NCBI GenBank assembly: GCA_963745595.1 | Contig: CAVUYB010000007.1 | Span: 310,001-374,000, forward strand | DNA: 64,000 nt | Direction: 5' to 3' | From: DASZUK01 sp963745595 | GTDB taxonomy: Bacteria > Actinomycetota > Acidimicrobiia > Acidimicrobiales > RAAP-2 | Part shown: positions 41,705-49,709 of the stretch, in pieces | Layout: each line of letters starts with the position of its first letter | Position numbering within the stretch: position 1 is the first letter of the stretch | The notes under the pieces: model-generated | Databases searched by the model: none | Seen by the model: the letters and a program-made list of their open reading frames with translations, nothing else | What the model was told of the DNA's origin: nothing | Position numbers and translations under genes: made by a program

Positions 41705-42904
41705 ATGCGCACCGCCTGGCTATCGATCAACCGTCCGACCCGGAAGGCCGCCCGACGGTGGGCCGGGGCTCTCGCCCTCGGTACCGTCACCGCCATGGTC
41801 GTGACCGCCGGCGTCGGCCTGCCGGGAGCCTCGGCGGCGATCACGCCGACGGTCCAGTTGGGGGCGGCCACACCGTTCGCCGTGCTGGCCCACAGCACGA
41901 TCACCAACTCCGGTACAGGAACGACCGTCTCGGGGGACGTGGGCCTCAGTCCGGGCACCACAATCGCCGCCTTCCCGCCCGGACAGATCATCAACGGGAC
42001 AAAGCACGACAACGATGCCGTCGCCGGGAACGCGCAGTCGGCGCTGACGGCCGCCTATCTCGACGCGGCCGGCCGGACCCCGTTCACAGCCACGTCGGCC
42101 ACACTGGCCGGCCAGACACTGCCGGCGGGCGTCTACAAGGCGTCGTCGACACTCGGGCTGGTCGGGACGGTCACGCTCAACGGCCACGGTGATCCGACAG
42201 CCGTCTTCATCTTCCAGGTGGGCTCGACACTGACCACCCACTCGAGCAGCACGGTGGCCCTCGTCGGCACAGCCCAGGCGTGCAACGTTTTCTGGCAGGT
42301 CACCAGCTCGGCCACCCTCGGCACGACAAGCACGTTCGTGGGCACGGTCATGGCCCTGGCCTCGGTGACGCTGACATCGGGCGTCCACGTCGCCGGACGG
42401 GTACTGGCCCGGACGGGTGCGGTCACCCTGCTCACAGATGTCATCACGAAGCCGGCCTGCACCACGCCGCTGGCGACCTCGACCACGACGCCCACCACGG
42501 CGCCGCCGACCACCACCCCCCCGACGACCGGCGGTACGACGTCGACCGGCGGGTCGTCGACCGGAGGCACGACGGGCTCGGGCGGGTCCGCGACCAGTGG
42601 CCCGACCGCCACGGGCGCGGCGAGCGCCACGGGCGCGGCGAGCACCGCCGCCGGCACGAGCACGGGCGCCGCCGGTAGTGGAGCCCGGGCAGTCGGCTCC
42701 ACCGCCGGGACCGTCGTCCCGACGGGGGCTCCGCAGACCGGGGTCGGCGGTGCATCCTGGTCCGGTGACGATCCCCTCCTGGTGGGCGGTGGCGTCCTCG
42801 CCCTGATCGGCGCAGGCGGCGCGGCCGTCCTGGCGATCCGCCGACGAGGCTCGCCGACGGGACCGGCCGCTCCCCCCGATGGCGGGTCTGACGGGGGTTC
42901 GTGA
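41705..42904 (+). CDS. Ice-binding-like (DUF3494) surface protein with sortase signal
   Basis: 399 residues. Signal peptide (to about GASAA, residue 45), then a DUF3494 domain (about 48-255): LGAATPFAVLAHSTITNSGT, VSGDVGLSPGT, ALTAAYLDAAGRTP, LPAGVYKASSTLGLVGTVTL, FIFQVGSTLTTHSSSTV, CNVFWQVTSSATLGTTSTFV-GTVMALASVTLTSG. A Thr/Ser/Gly linker of about 80 residues leads to APQTG (342-346), a hydrophobic helix and RRRG, a sortase-like sorting signal. Known DUF3494 proteins bind ice, but others are adhesins, so the ligand is open. GAGGAGCAGACC precedes the ATG. The next gene is a sortase. Confidence 0.88.
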   Translation: MRTAWLSINRPTRKAARRWAGALALGTVTAMVVTAGVGLPGASAAITPTVQLGAATPFAVLAHSTITNSGTGTTVSGDVGLSPGTTIAAFPPGQIINGTKHDNDAVAGNAQSALTAAYLDAAGRTPFTATSATLAGQTLPAGVYKASSTLGLVGTVTLNGHGDPTAVFIFQVGSTLTTHSSSTVALVGTAQACNVFWQVTSSATLGTTSTFVGTVMALASVTLTSGVHVAGRVLARTGAVTLLTDVITKPACTTPLATSTTTPTTAPPTTTPPTTGGTTSTGGSSTGGTTGSGGSATSGPTATGAASATGAASTAAGTSTGAAGSGARAVGSTAGTVVPTGAPQTGVGGASWSGDDPLLVGGGVLALIGAGGAAVLAIRRRGSPTGPAAPPDGGSDGGS

Positions 42905-43563
42905 ACCGCCGGGGGCCGAGCCGGTGGTGGATCGGCGCGGCCGGGCTGTTGGTCGTGGCCGCGGTGTGCCTCGGGTTCGGCCTCCAGGGACACCGGCACC
43001 CCCTCGCCGGGCCCGTGATGCGACCGGCCTCGGCGCCTTCCGCCGGACGGGTCGTGCGGGCCGCCGCGCCGTCCACCACGTCGGTCCCGCCGATCGCCCG
43101 TTCGGTGCCGGTCTCGCTGCAGGTGCCGACCATCGGGGTGTCCACGTCGCTGTCGGCCCTGGGCCTCAACGCCACAGGGACCGTCCAGGTCCCGACCAAC
43201 GACGAGCAGCCCGGCTGGTACGAGCTCGGGCCGACGCCCGGACAGACCGGCTCGTCGGTCATCCTGGGGCACGTCGACACCTTCAAGGGCCCCGGGGTGT
43301 TCTTCCGGCTGCGGACACTGGAGGCCGGGGACCAGGTCGACGTGACGCTGGCCGACGGGACAGTGGTCCGTTTCGCGGTGAGTACGGTGGCCCAGTACAC
43401 GAAGGCCCAGTTCCCGGACCAGGAGGTCTATGCCTCCCACGGCTTCAGTGGCCTGCAGCTCGTCACCTGCGGGGGAACGTTCGACAGCCAGACCGGCCAC
43501 TACCTGTCCAACATCGTGGTCTACACGACCCTCGTCGGGACCTCACCGGGACCGACCGGTTGA
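42901..43563 (+). CDS. Class F sortase
   Basis: 220 residues with an N-terminal membrane anchor (WWIGAAGLLVVAAVCLGFGL) and the sortase fold. Landmarks: VPTIGVSTSLSALGLNATGT, the catalytic His124 in SSVILGHVDTFKGPGVFFRL and the catalytic Cys190 in FSGLQLVTCGGTFDSQTGHY. The catalytic Arg cannot be placed with confidence. The GTG start overlaps the stop of the DUF3494 gene by 4 bp, so this is most likely its dedicated transpeptidase, cleaving at APQTG and fixing the protein to the cell wall. Confidence 0.9.
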   Translation: MNRRGPSRWWIGAAGLLVVAAVCLGFGLQGHRHPLAGPVMRPASAPSAGRVVRAAAPSTTSVPPIARSVPVSLQVPTIGVSTSLSALGLNATGTVQVPTNDEQPGWYELGPTPGQTGSSVILGHVDTFKGPGVFFRLRTLEAGDQVDVTLADGTVVRFAVSTVAQYTKAQFPDQEVYASHGFSGLQLVTCGGTFDSQTGHYLSNIVVYTTLVGTSPGPTG

Positions 43564-43581
43564 CCGGTTGACCGACTGACC

Positions 43582-43605
43582 GACGGCCGTGGGCCGTGGG
43601 CCGTC
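43582..43605. terminator. Hairpin between convergent sortase and ABC genes
   Basis: Arms GACGGCC and GGCCGTC enclose GTGGGCCGTG. It lies in the 59-bp gap between the sortase stop (43563) and the convergent ABC gene stop (43623). No T-tract is present, so terminator function is likely from position only. Confidence 0.4.
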
Positions 43606-43622
43606 TGTGAATCGTCGGCCGG

Positions 43623-45521
43623 TCAGGTCAGCCGGCGGCGGACCCACCAGATGCTCAGGCCGGCCAGCGCGAGGGCCAGCACCCCGAACAACACCGTCTC
43701 GTCGATCTGGAACGGCCAGTACCGGTTGGCCGGCTGGTACGTGACGACGCCGTGGAACCGGGCGGCGATCGTCGTCAGACAGTTCTGCATCGAGGCCACT
43801 GGCGGGCCCTTGGTGATCACGTGGCCCCCCAGCTGCGGGCCACCGGCGAGTGTCGGACACGCCTTGAGGAGGAACGCGCTGGTCGGCGCCCGGCCCGCGT
43901 GGTCGACGACGCCGGTCGAGAACGCCCAGGCGTTCGGGATGTCCGGCGGCGGCACCGAGACCTGGACCGACCCCCCGGGTGACATCGAGAAGCTGAACCC
44001 ACCGGTCTGATTGATGGCGAAGGCCTTGGTGACCGGCGTGGCGAAGTGGCGGCGGACGTCGAACGTCACCACCAGACGCACCACGACGTACCCGACGAGC
44101 GTTGCCGCCATGGCCGGGAGCGTCCGCCGGAAGAGGATACCGGTGGTCGCCCCGAGGGCGAAGGCGAAGAGCGCGTAGCCGAACGGCACGATCCCGGACA
44201 CGCCGAAATTGGCCGGACTGAACCGGTCCGCGTTCACGATGTTGATCGGGTTGGCCCACCAGGCCACCATCAGGCCGAGCCCTCCCACCAGCAGGCTGCT
44301 CGCCAGGCCGACGAAGACGAGCTTGGCCGCCAGCCAGCGCACCCGGGTGACGCTCTGGGTCCACGCCAGGCGGTAGGTGCCCGTCTCCAGCTCCCGGGCG
44401 ACGAGCGGCGCGCCGAAGAACACCCCGACCAGCGCGGGGACGACGAGCACGAGGGCGGCGAGGGCGGTCTGCAGGCGAGGGTCCGCGGTCAAGACGCGGT
44501 TGGGTGTCGAACGGTAGACGTCCATCAGGTGTGGGCCGGTGGCGGCCAGCACCACGGCGACGACGACGAGCGCCCCGAGGGCAATGAGCCCTTCGGCCCG
44601 GAACTGGCGCCAGGCGAGGCGGATCATCGGGGGACTCCGACGAGCGCCGGAAACGGCGCGCCGTCCGCCGGCCGCCCGGCCCATGTAGGCGAGGACGAGG
44701 TCTTCGAGGTTCAGTTGCTCGACGGTCCACGAGGGGTCGTGGACGGGCTCGTCGTGCCGGACGATGAGGGTGCTCTGGCGATCGGTATCGCTCGCCTCGA
44801 TCACCTCCCAGTCCGAAGGTGGCCGCACGCCGTCCCGCCGCACGGCGCACAGCCGGTGGTGACTGGCCAGCAGGTCGTCGATCTCCCCGGCGACCTGAAC
44901 CCGGGAGGCGACGAGCACGACGAGGTAGTCACAGACCCGCTCGAGATCGGCGACGAGGTGCGAGGAGAGCACGACGCTCACGTCGTGCTCGGCGACGATG
45001 GCCATGAGGGCCTGGAGGAACTCCCGACGGGCCAGCGGGTCGAGGCTGGCGACGGGCTCGTCGAGGATCAGCAGCTCGGGCCGCTTGGCGATGGCCAGGG
45101 TGAGGGCCAGCTGGGCCCGTTGCCCACCCGAGAGCGTGCCTGCCTTCTGGTGCAGGTCGAGCCCGAGTTGCCCGATCCGCTGCTCGGCCAGCGCCTGGTC
45201 CCACGTCGGGTTGACCCAGCCACCGAACCGGAGGTGATCAGCCACGGACATGGACGCGTAGACCGGCGTGTTCTGGGCGACGAAGCCGACCCGGCCGAGT
45301 TGCTCGGGGCCAACGGCCGGGGTGTCGCCGAGCACCGTGATGCGGCCGGCGCTCGGTTCGAGCAGGCCGACCGCCAGGTGCAGGAGCGTCGTCTTGCCCG
45401 CGCCGTTGGGCCCGACGAGGCCGACGACCTTGCCGGTGGGGATCGACAGGGTGCAGTCGGAGAGGGCGACGCGCCGGCCGTACCGCCTCGTGAGCCCGAC
45501 GGTCTCGATGGCCGCGGTCAC
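43623..45521 (-). CDS. ABC transporter ATPase and permease in one reading frame
   Basis: 632 residues from GTG 45521. Residues 1-240 form the ATPase: Walker A GLVGPNGAGKTTLLHLAVGL, signature AGTLSGGQRAQLALTLAIAK, Walker B LLILDEPVASLDPLARREF and switch His in VLSSHLVADLERV. From Met299 (44627, MIRLAWRQFRAEGLIALGAL) a typical separate permease begins, with six membrane segments and a large external loop (about 495-605). Such pairs are normally two genes. If one base is removed near the ATPase end, its frame closes with a TGA that overlaps the ATG at 44627 as ATGA, so the fusion may be artificial. The upstream GntR gene overlaps as GTGA. Confidence 0.8.
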   Translation of the reverse strand: MTAAIETVGLTRRYGRRVALSDCTLSIPTGKVVGLVGPNGAGKTTLLHLAVGLLEPSAGRITVLGDTPAVGPEQLGRVGFVAQNTPVYASMSVADHLRFGGWVNPTWDQALAEQRIGQLGLDLHQKAGTLSGGQRAQLALTLAIAKRPELLILDEPVASLDPLARREFLQALMAIVAEHDVSVVLSSHLVADLERVCDYLVVLVASRVQVAGEIDDLLASHHRLCAVRRDGVRPPSDWEVIEASDTDRQSTLIVRHDEPVHDPSWTVEQLNLEDLVLAYMGRAAGGRRAVSGARRSPPMIRLAWRQFRAEGLIALGALVVVAVVLAATGPHLMDVYRSTPNRVLTADPRLQTALAALVLVVPALVGVFFGAPLVARELETGTYRLAWTQSVTRVRWLAAKLVFVGLASSLLVGGLGLMVAWWANPINIVNADRFSPANFGVSGIVPFGYALFAFALGATTGILFRRTLPAMAATLVGYVVVRLVVTFDVRRHFATPVTKAFAINQTGGFSFSMSPGGSVQVSVPPPDIPNAWAFSTGVVDHAGRAPTSAFLLKACPTLAGGPQLGGHVITKGPPVASMQNCLTTIAARFHGVVTYQPANRYWPFQIDETVLFGVLALALAGLSIWWVRRRLT

Positions 45522-45911
45522 GCTACGCCTTCTTCAGCGGAGGTCCGAAAGGTGTCCTGGAACAGTGCCTCGATGCTCTCGTCGTCGAGGCCGGCCCGGC
45601 GGGCCTTGGCCAGCCAACCCAGCAGCGCCTGGCGGAGCGGCCCATGGGCGGCCAGCGAGCCGTCGCTGCAAGGTGGCCGTGACGAAGGTGCCGATCCCCG
45701 GCCTCGGCGCCACGAGCCCGGCGTGCTCGAGCTCCTTGTAGGCCTTCAGCACCGTGTTCGGGTTGATCGCCAGGCGCTCGACGACCTCCTTCACCGTCGG
45801 GAGCTGATCGCCTTCGTCGAGCAGGCCGAGCCGGAGGGCCTGGCGCACCTGCCGCACGATCTGTTGATAGGGCGAGACGCCCGAGCGGGCGTCCAAGTGG
45901 AACTCGATCAC
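45518..45911 (-). pseudogene. GntR family (YtrA-type) regulator, one frameshift
   Basis: From GTG 45911 (after GGAGGATCG): MIEFHLDARSGVSPYQQIVR, QVRQALRLGLLDEGDQLPTV-KEVVERLAINPNTVLKAYKE, LEHAGLVAPRPGIGTFVTATL. This is the winged helix of short GntR regulators. At about 45665 the frame shifts, and the C-terminus continues as DGSLAAHGPLRQALLGWLAK, then the ALFQDTF region to a TGA at 45518. Length 394 nt is one base too many. DNA binding should be intact. YtrA-type proteins repress the ABC operon they precede; the operator at 45926 fits. Confidence 0.8.
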
Positions 45912-45925
45912 CGATCCTCCGATTT

Positions 45926-45941
45926 ATCTAGGAGACTAGAT
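45926..45941. promoter_or_regulatory. GntR operator ATCTAG-N4-CTAGAT
   Basis: Perfect inverted repeat (ATCTAG, GAGA, CTAGAT) 15 bp upstream of the GntR start, within an AT-rich promoter-like stretch (TAGATAAAT on the minus strand). Position and symmetry suggest autorepression of the GntR-ABC operon. The divergent glycosyltransferase gene starts 103 bp away. Confidence 0.65.
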
Positions 45942-46043
45942 GATTATGTGACAGAACCGCCGGCCGGTCAAGCTCGGAGGATTCGCAGGAGGCTCTCAGC
46001 TCGGTCGAAGGCGGCTCGCAGGGCGGCCGCCCAGAGTGCGCCC

Positions 46044-48266
46044 ATGGCAACGATCCTGGCCCCACGAGCTCTCGTCAACGAGCCGCCGGCACTGCACCAA
46101 CCGCCGCCGTCGCCAGCCGGTCCGGCGCCGATCGACCCGTCGCCATCCGAGGGTGACGGCGGGCGGCAGGCCCGGTGGGTCCTGCCCGCTCTCGTCGCGC
46201 TGCTGGCGGCCACCGCGGTCGCCTACCTGTGGGACCTGAGCGCGTCCGGCTACGCCAACAGCTTCTACGCCGCCGCCGTGCAGGCCGGCACGAAGAGCTG
46301 GAAAGCGTTCTTCTTCGGCTCGCTCGACTCGTCCAACTTCATCACCGTCGACAAGTCACCCGGCCTCGTTGTGGGTGATGGAGCTCTCCGGCCGGATCTT
46401 CGGGTTCAACAGCTGGAGCCTGCTCGTCCCCCAGGCCCTCGAAGGCGTGGCCGCGGTCGGGCTCGTGTACGCCGCGGTCAAGCGCTGGTTCGGGCCGGCC
46501 GCCGGGCTGGTGGCCGGCGGCGTCCTCGCCGGCACGCCCGTCGCCGCCCTCATGTTCCGGTTCGACAACCCCGACGCCCTGATGGTCCTGCTCCTCGTGG
46601 CTGCCGCCTACGCCATGGTCCGCGCCCTGGAGAAGGCCGGGACCAAGTGGATCGTCGCGGCCGGCGTCTTCCTCGGCTTCGCCTTCCTGGCCAAGATGCT
46701 CCAGGCGTTCACCGTCCTGCCGGCGTTCGCCGCGGTCTATCTCCTGGCCGCGCCCGACCCGGCTCCGCCGCCGGCTGTGGCAGCTCGCCGTCGGGGCGGT
46801 CGCCGTCGTCGTCTCCGCCGGATGGTGGGTGGCGACGGTCGCCCTGTGGCCGGCCGGGTCCCGGCCGATGATCGACGGCTCCCCGGACAACAGCATCCTC
46901 AACCTCATCTTCGGCTACAACGGCTTCGGCCGGATCGTCAGCGGCGGTGGGGCCGGTGGCGGTGGGGGCGCCGGGTTCAGCGGGGCGACCGGTCTGTTCC
47001 GACTGTTCAACGACCTGATGGGCGGCCAGGCCTCCTGGCTCCTGCCGGCCGCCCTGCTGGCGCTGGTGGCCGGCGTCGTCTGGCGGGGCCGGGCCCCCCG
47101 GACCGACCGCACCCGGGCCGCCCTGCTGCTCTGGGGCGGCTGGCTCGTCGTGACCGGCGCGGTCTTCAGCTTCGGCCAGGGCGTCATCCACACCTACTAC
47201 ACCGTCGCCCTGGCGCCGGCCGTCGGCGCGCTCGTCGGCATCGGCGGCGTCCTCGTCTGGCGCCACCGGGATCGGCTCACCGCCCGCCTGCTCGGTGCGG
47301 CCGCGGTCGCCACCACCGCGGTCTGGGCCTACGCCCTGCTCGACCGGACCCCCGCCTACGCCCCGTGGGTCCGCATCCTCGTCCTGGTCGCCGGCGCGCT
47401 CGGCACCGTCGCCCTGTTGACTTTCCCCTATGCCGGTGTCGCCCGCCAGCGGTTGGCCGTCGGCGCGTTCGGGTTGGCCGCGGTGGCCGGCCTCGCCGGA
47501 CCGATCGCCTACACGCTGACGACCGTGACGACCGCCCACACCGGCAGCGTGCCGTCCGCCGGGCCGGCCGTGACGACCGCGGCCGCCGGCGGTCCGGGCG
47601 GCGGCGGTCCGGGCGGCGGCGGTCCGGCCGCCGGCGGTCCGGGCGGCGGAGCCCTACCCGGCGGCGGCGGTCCGGGCGGGGGTTTCCCCGCGGCTGGTGG
47701 AGCGGCGGTGCGCTCTCGAGCGGCGGCGGGCCCCCGAGCGGCGCGCTCCGGGCGGCGACCACCCGACGGGCAGTAGTCGGACCGGCGGCCGGACGGCGCA
47801 GTGGCCGAACCGGCGATGGCCTACCGCGTGCTGGCGGCAGCCGGGCGGCGGTGCCGATGGCGGCGCGGGGCCCGGGTGGCGCGACGACGAGCGACGCACT
47901 GACCAAGGCCCTGCAGTCCGACGCCGCCCAGTACCGGTGGACGGCGGCGACGTTCGGATCGCAGTCGGCCGCCACCCTGGAGCTGGCCTCCGGCGAGCCG
48001 GTGATGGCCATCGGCGGGTTCAACGGCGCAGGGCGGCAACATCAGCCTGGCCACGTTCGAGGCGTACGTCGCCAAGGGCGACATCCACTACTTCATCGCC
48101 TCCGGCACGGGCGGCGGCGGGGGTCCCGGTAGGCCGGCGGTGCCAGCGGCCCCGGCGGGGTACGCAACTCGGACTCGGCCATCACGAGCGTGGGTCGAAG
48201 TCGCACTTCACGGCCAAGACGATCGGCGGCCAGACCGTCTACGACCTCACGTCGCCGAAGCGGTGA
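46044..48266 (+). pseudogene. GT39/YkcB-like glycosyltransferase with several frameshifts
   Basis: The protein can be followed through all three frames. ATG 46044 to about 46365: SGYANSFYAAAVQAGTKSWK and DSSNFITVDKSP. Next frame from about 46368: LWVMELSGRIFGFNSWSLLV and FDNPDALMVLLLVAAAYAM. From about 46790: WWVATVALWPAGSRPMIDGS, six further membrane segments, then a Gly/Pro-rich linker. From 47877: DALTKALQSDAAQYRWTAAT. From 48032: NISLATFEAYVAKGDIHYFI. Last: SHFTAKTIGGQTVYDLTSPK. At least six shifts occur. Intact homologues are polytopic enzymes of about 700 residues with an exported C-terminal domain that use polyprenyl-linked sugars. Confidence 0.75.
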
Positions 48267-48804
48267 GCCCGTCCGTGGCCCCCGGGCCGGCTCCCCAGGT
48301 TGCCCCACGCGCGAACATCTCTCGGTTCTCGACCGACACGTCCGCCCATCGCTGCCCGTCCCGGGGTCTGGCGCCGTACTCGATGGCTAGGTCGAGGACG
48401 TCCTCGAAGAGAATCCGGCCCGTCGGGTAATGCTTCTTGTCGCCCATCTCGAACACGTGCAGGTGAGGGCGCGTCGCGTGCGAATCGGAAACCGGGTGCC
48501 AGTGGTAACCGATCAACCGTCGGTTTCGAGGCCCATGCAAGTGGTAGATCCATCCACGCGTGCTCACCTTGAACGGACCCCGTCCGCCCTCTGCGCTCAC
48601 AACCTCGTAACGCATGCTGGCCGAAAGTGACACCGACTCGGTGCCCTTGAGACGGAACGGTTCGCCCCGATTGACGGCCAGCACACCCTGCACCCCTACA
48701 GCGGACTTGTCAGCGGTCACCCGGCCATCAGCGAAGCACACCAATGCGGCCTGAAGTGGGGCAACGAAGGCGCGAACGGCCTCCCGTGGCGTCTCACCGG
48801 CCAC
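48247..48804 (-). CDS. Unrecognised protein, second gene of a two-gene unit
   Basis: 185 residues. Soluble, with DGRVTADKSAVGVQGVLAVN, TRGWIYHLHGPRNRRLIGYH-WHPVSDSHATRPHLHVFE (His-rich) and RILFEDVLDLAIEYGARPRD. The RPHLHV segment resembles the RHVHV strand of DUF4160-type proteins, but this protein is longer and no family can be named. Its start lies inside the end of the 62-residue gene upstream (11-bp overlap). Its 3' end overlaps the convergent glycosyltransferase by 20 bp. Confidence 0.7.
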   Translation of the reverse strand: MAGETPREAVRAFVAPLQAALVCFADGRVTADKSAVGVQGVLAVNRGEPFRLKGTESVSLSASMRYEVVSAEGGRGPFKVSTRGWIYHLHGPRNRRLIGYHWHPVSDSHATRPHLHVFEMGDKKHYPTGRILFEDVLDLAIEYGARPRDGQRWADVSVENREMFARGATWGAGPGATDGLTASAT

Positions 48805-48982
48805 TTGGGCGGAGCATAATCACCTGCATCAGCGCAACGCTGTCGCTTCCGGCGAACTCTCCCGCATCCCATCGACGGGCCACTTCGTCGCCGCTCATGT
48901 GCAGGAGCCGCCTCGCAGCATCGTCGAAGACCTTCCACGATGCTTCCTTACCGATCATCTGGAATTTCACATCGCCCGACAT
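48794..48982 (-). CDS. Small unrecognised protein, first gene of a two-gene unit
   Basis: 62 residues from ATG 48982, chosen because AGGAGGTGAGCAGC, an almost ideal ribosome binding site, precedes it. Sequence segments: GDVKFQMIGKEASWKVFDDA, ARRLLHMSGDEVARRWDAGE and SDSVALMQVIMLRPSGR. A short helical first gene overlapping a larger second gene is the layout of toxin-antitoxin operons, but neither gene matches a family I know. A TCACCATGGTGA palindrome lies at 49031-49042, and TTACACT just upstream could be a -10 element. Confidence 0.7.
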   Translation of the reverse strand: MSGDVKFQMIGKEASWKVFDDAARRLLHMSGDEVARRWDAGEFAGSDSVALMQVIMLRPSGR

Positions 48983-49078
48983 GCTGCTCACCTCCTCATG
49001 CTTCGCAATCGCAGTGTAACTCTGCCCATTTCACCATGGTGATGTCACACCCAGGGTGGGCATGCGCCTCTCGACCGG

Positions 49079-49687
49079 TCATAGCGAACGACGCGTTCGC
49101 CAACCGAACGGTCCACCCGATGACGCCGAGCGCGCCCGGTCCCGCACGAGCACGTACGCCGGGCCGTCGTCCGACGGGTCCGCCGTGTCGAGCCGGCCGG
49201 CCCAGACCCGGCGGTAGCCGGCCCGCTCCAAAGCCCGCCAAGAGGTTCGGTTGTCTTGTTGGACGGCGGCGACGATCGTCGTCACGTCGGCCAGGTCGTC
49301 GAAGACGGTCGCGCTGAACGCGTCGATCATCGCGGTGCCGACTCCCCGACCTCGGACGTCGGCCCGGCCAAGCAGGTAGTCGACGCCAGCCGCCGGCCGG
49401 GCGAGGGTGGGGACGGCCTGACGAACGGCTCGATCCCACGCCTCGTCGTCGGTCGTCCGGTACCGCTGGATGATCCCGGACGCGACGCCGTCGACCTCGA
49501 CGACGAAGATCTCGGTCGGGTCGTCGCCGTCGACGATCGGCCCGTACCGGGTCTCGATCGTCTCGGGGTCGGGGTCCTCGCGCCACCACCGACGCACCTC
49601 TGGCTCGGACAGCCAGCCCGACAACGCGTCGAAGTCCGACCGGCCGAGCCGTCGGAAGTCGATGCGAGGCAGCTCGGGCCGCGGCAC
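49079..49687 (-). CDS. GNAT acetyltransferase, AAC(6')-like
   Basis: 202 residues from GTG 49687; the frame is open to 49810 but that part overlaps leuA. The N-terminus RIDFRRLGRSDFDALSGWLS-EPEVRRWWREDPD and TEIFVVEVDGVASGIIQRYR are those of aminoglycoside 6'-N-acetyltransferase-type GNATs. The acetyl-CoA site is YLLGRADVRGRGVGTAMIDA, followed by VAAVQQDNRTSWRALERAGY. Such chromosomal copies often have other natural substrates, so resistance should not be assumed. It starts 22 bp after leuA on the same strand. Confidence 0.85.
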   Translation of the reverse strand: MPRPELPRIDFRRLGRSDFDALSGWLSEPEVRRWWREDPDPETIETRYGPIVDGDDPTEIFVVEVDGVASGIIQRYRTTDDEAWDRAVRQAVPTLARPAAGVDYLLGRADVRGRGVGTAMIDAFSATVFDDLADVTTIVAAVQQDNRTSWRALERAGYRRVWAGRLDTADPSDDGPAYVLVRDRARSASSGGPFGWRTRRSL

Positions 49688-49709
49688 CGGACGACGCTCA
49701 GCCCAGCGG

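Noticed and set aside
46369..48132. Single 587-codon frame as the whole glycosyltransferase
   Set aside because: Only its first part and a short later part match the family; intervening residues are a shadow, and the real protein continues in other frames.
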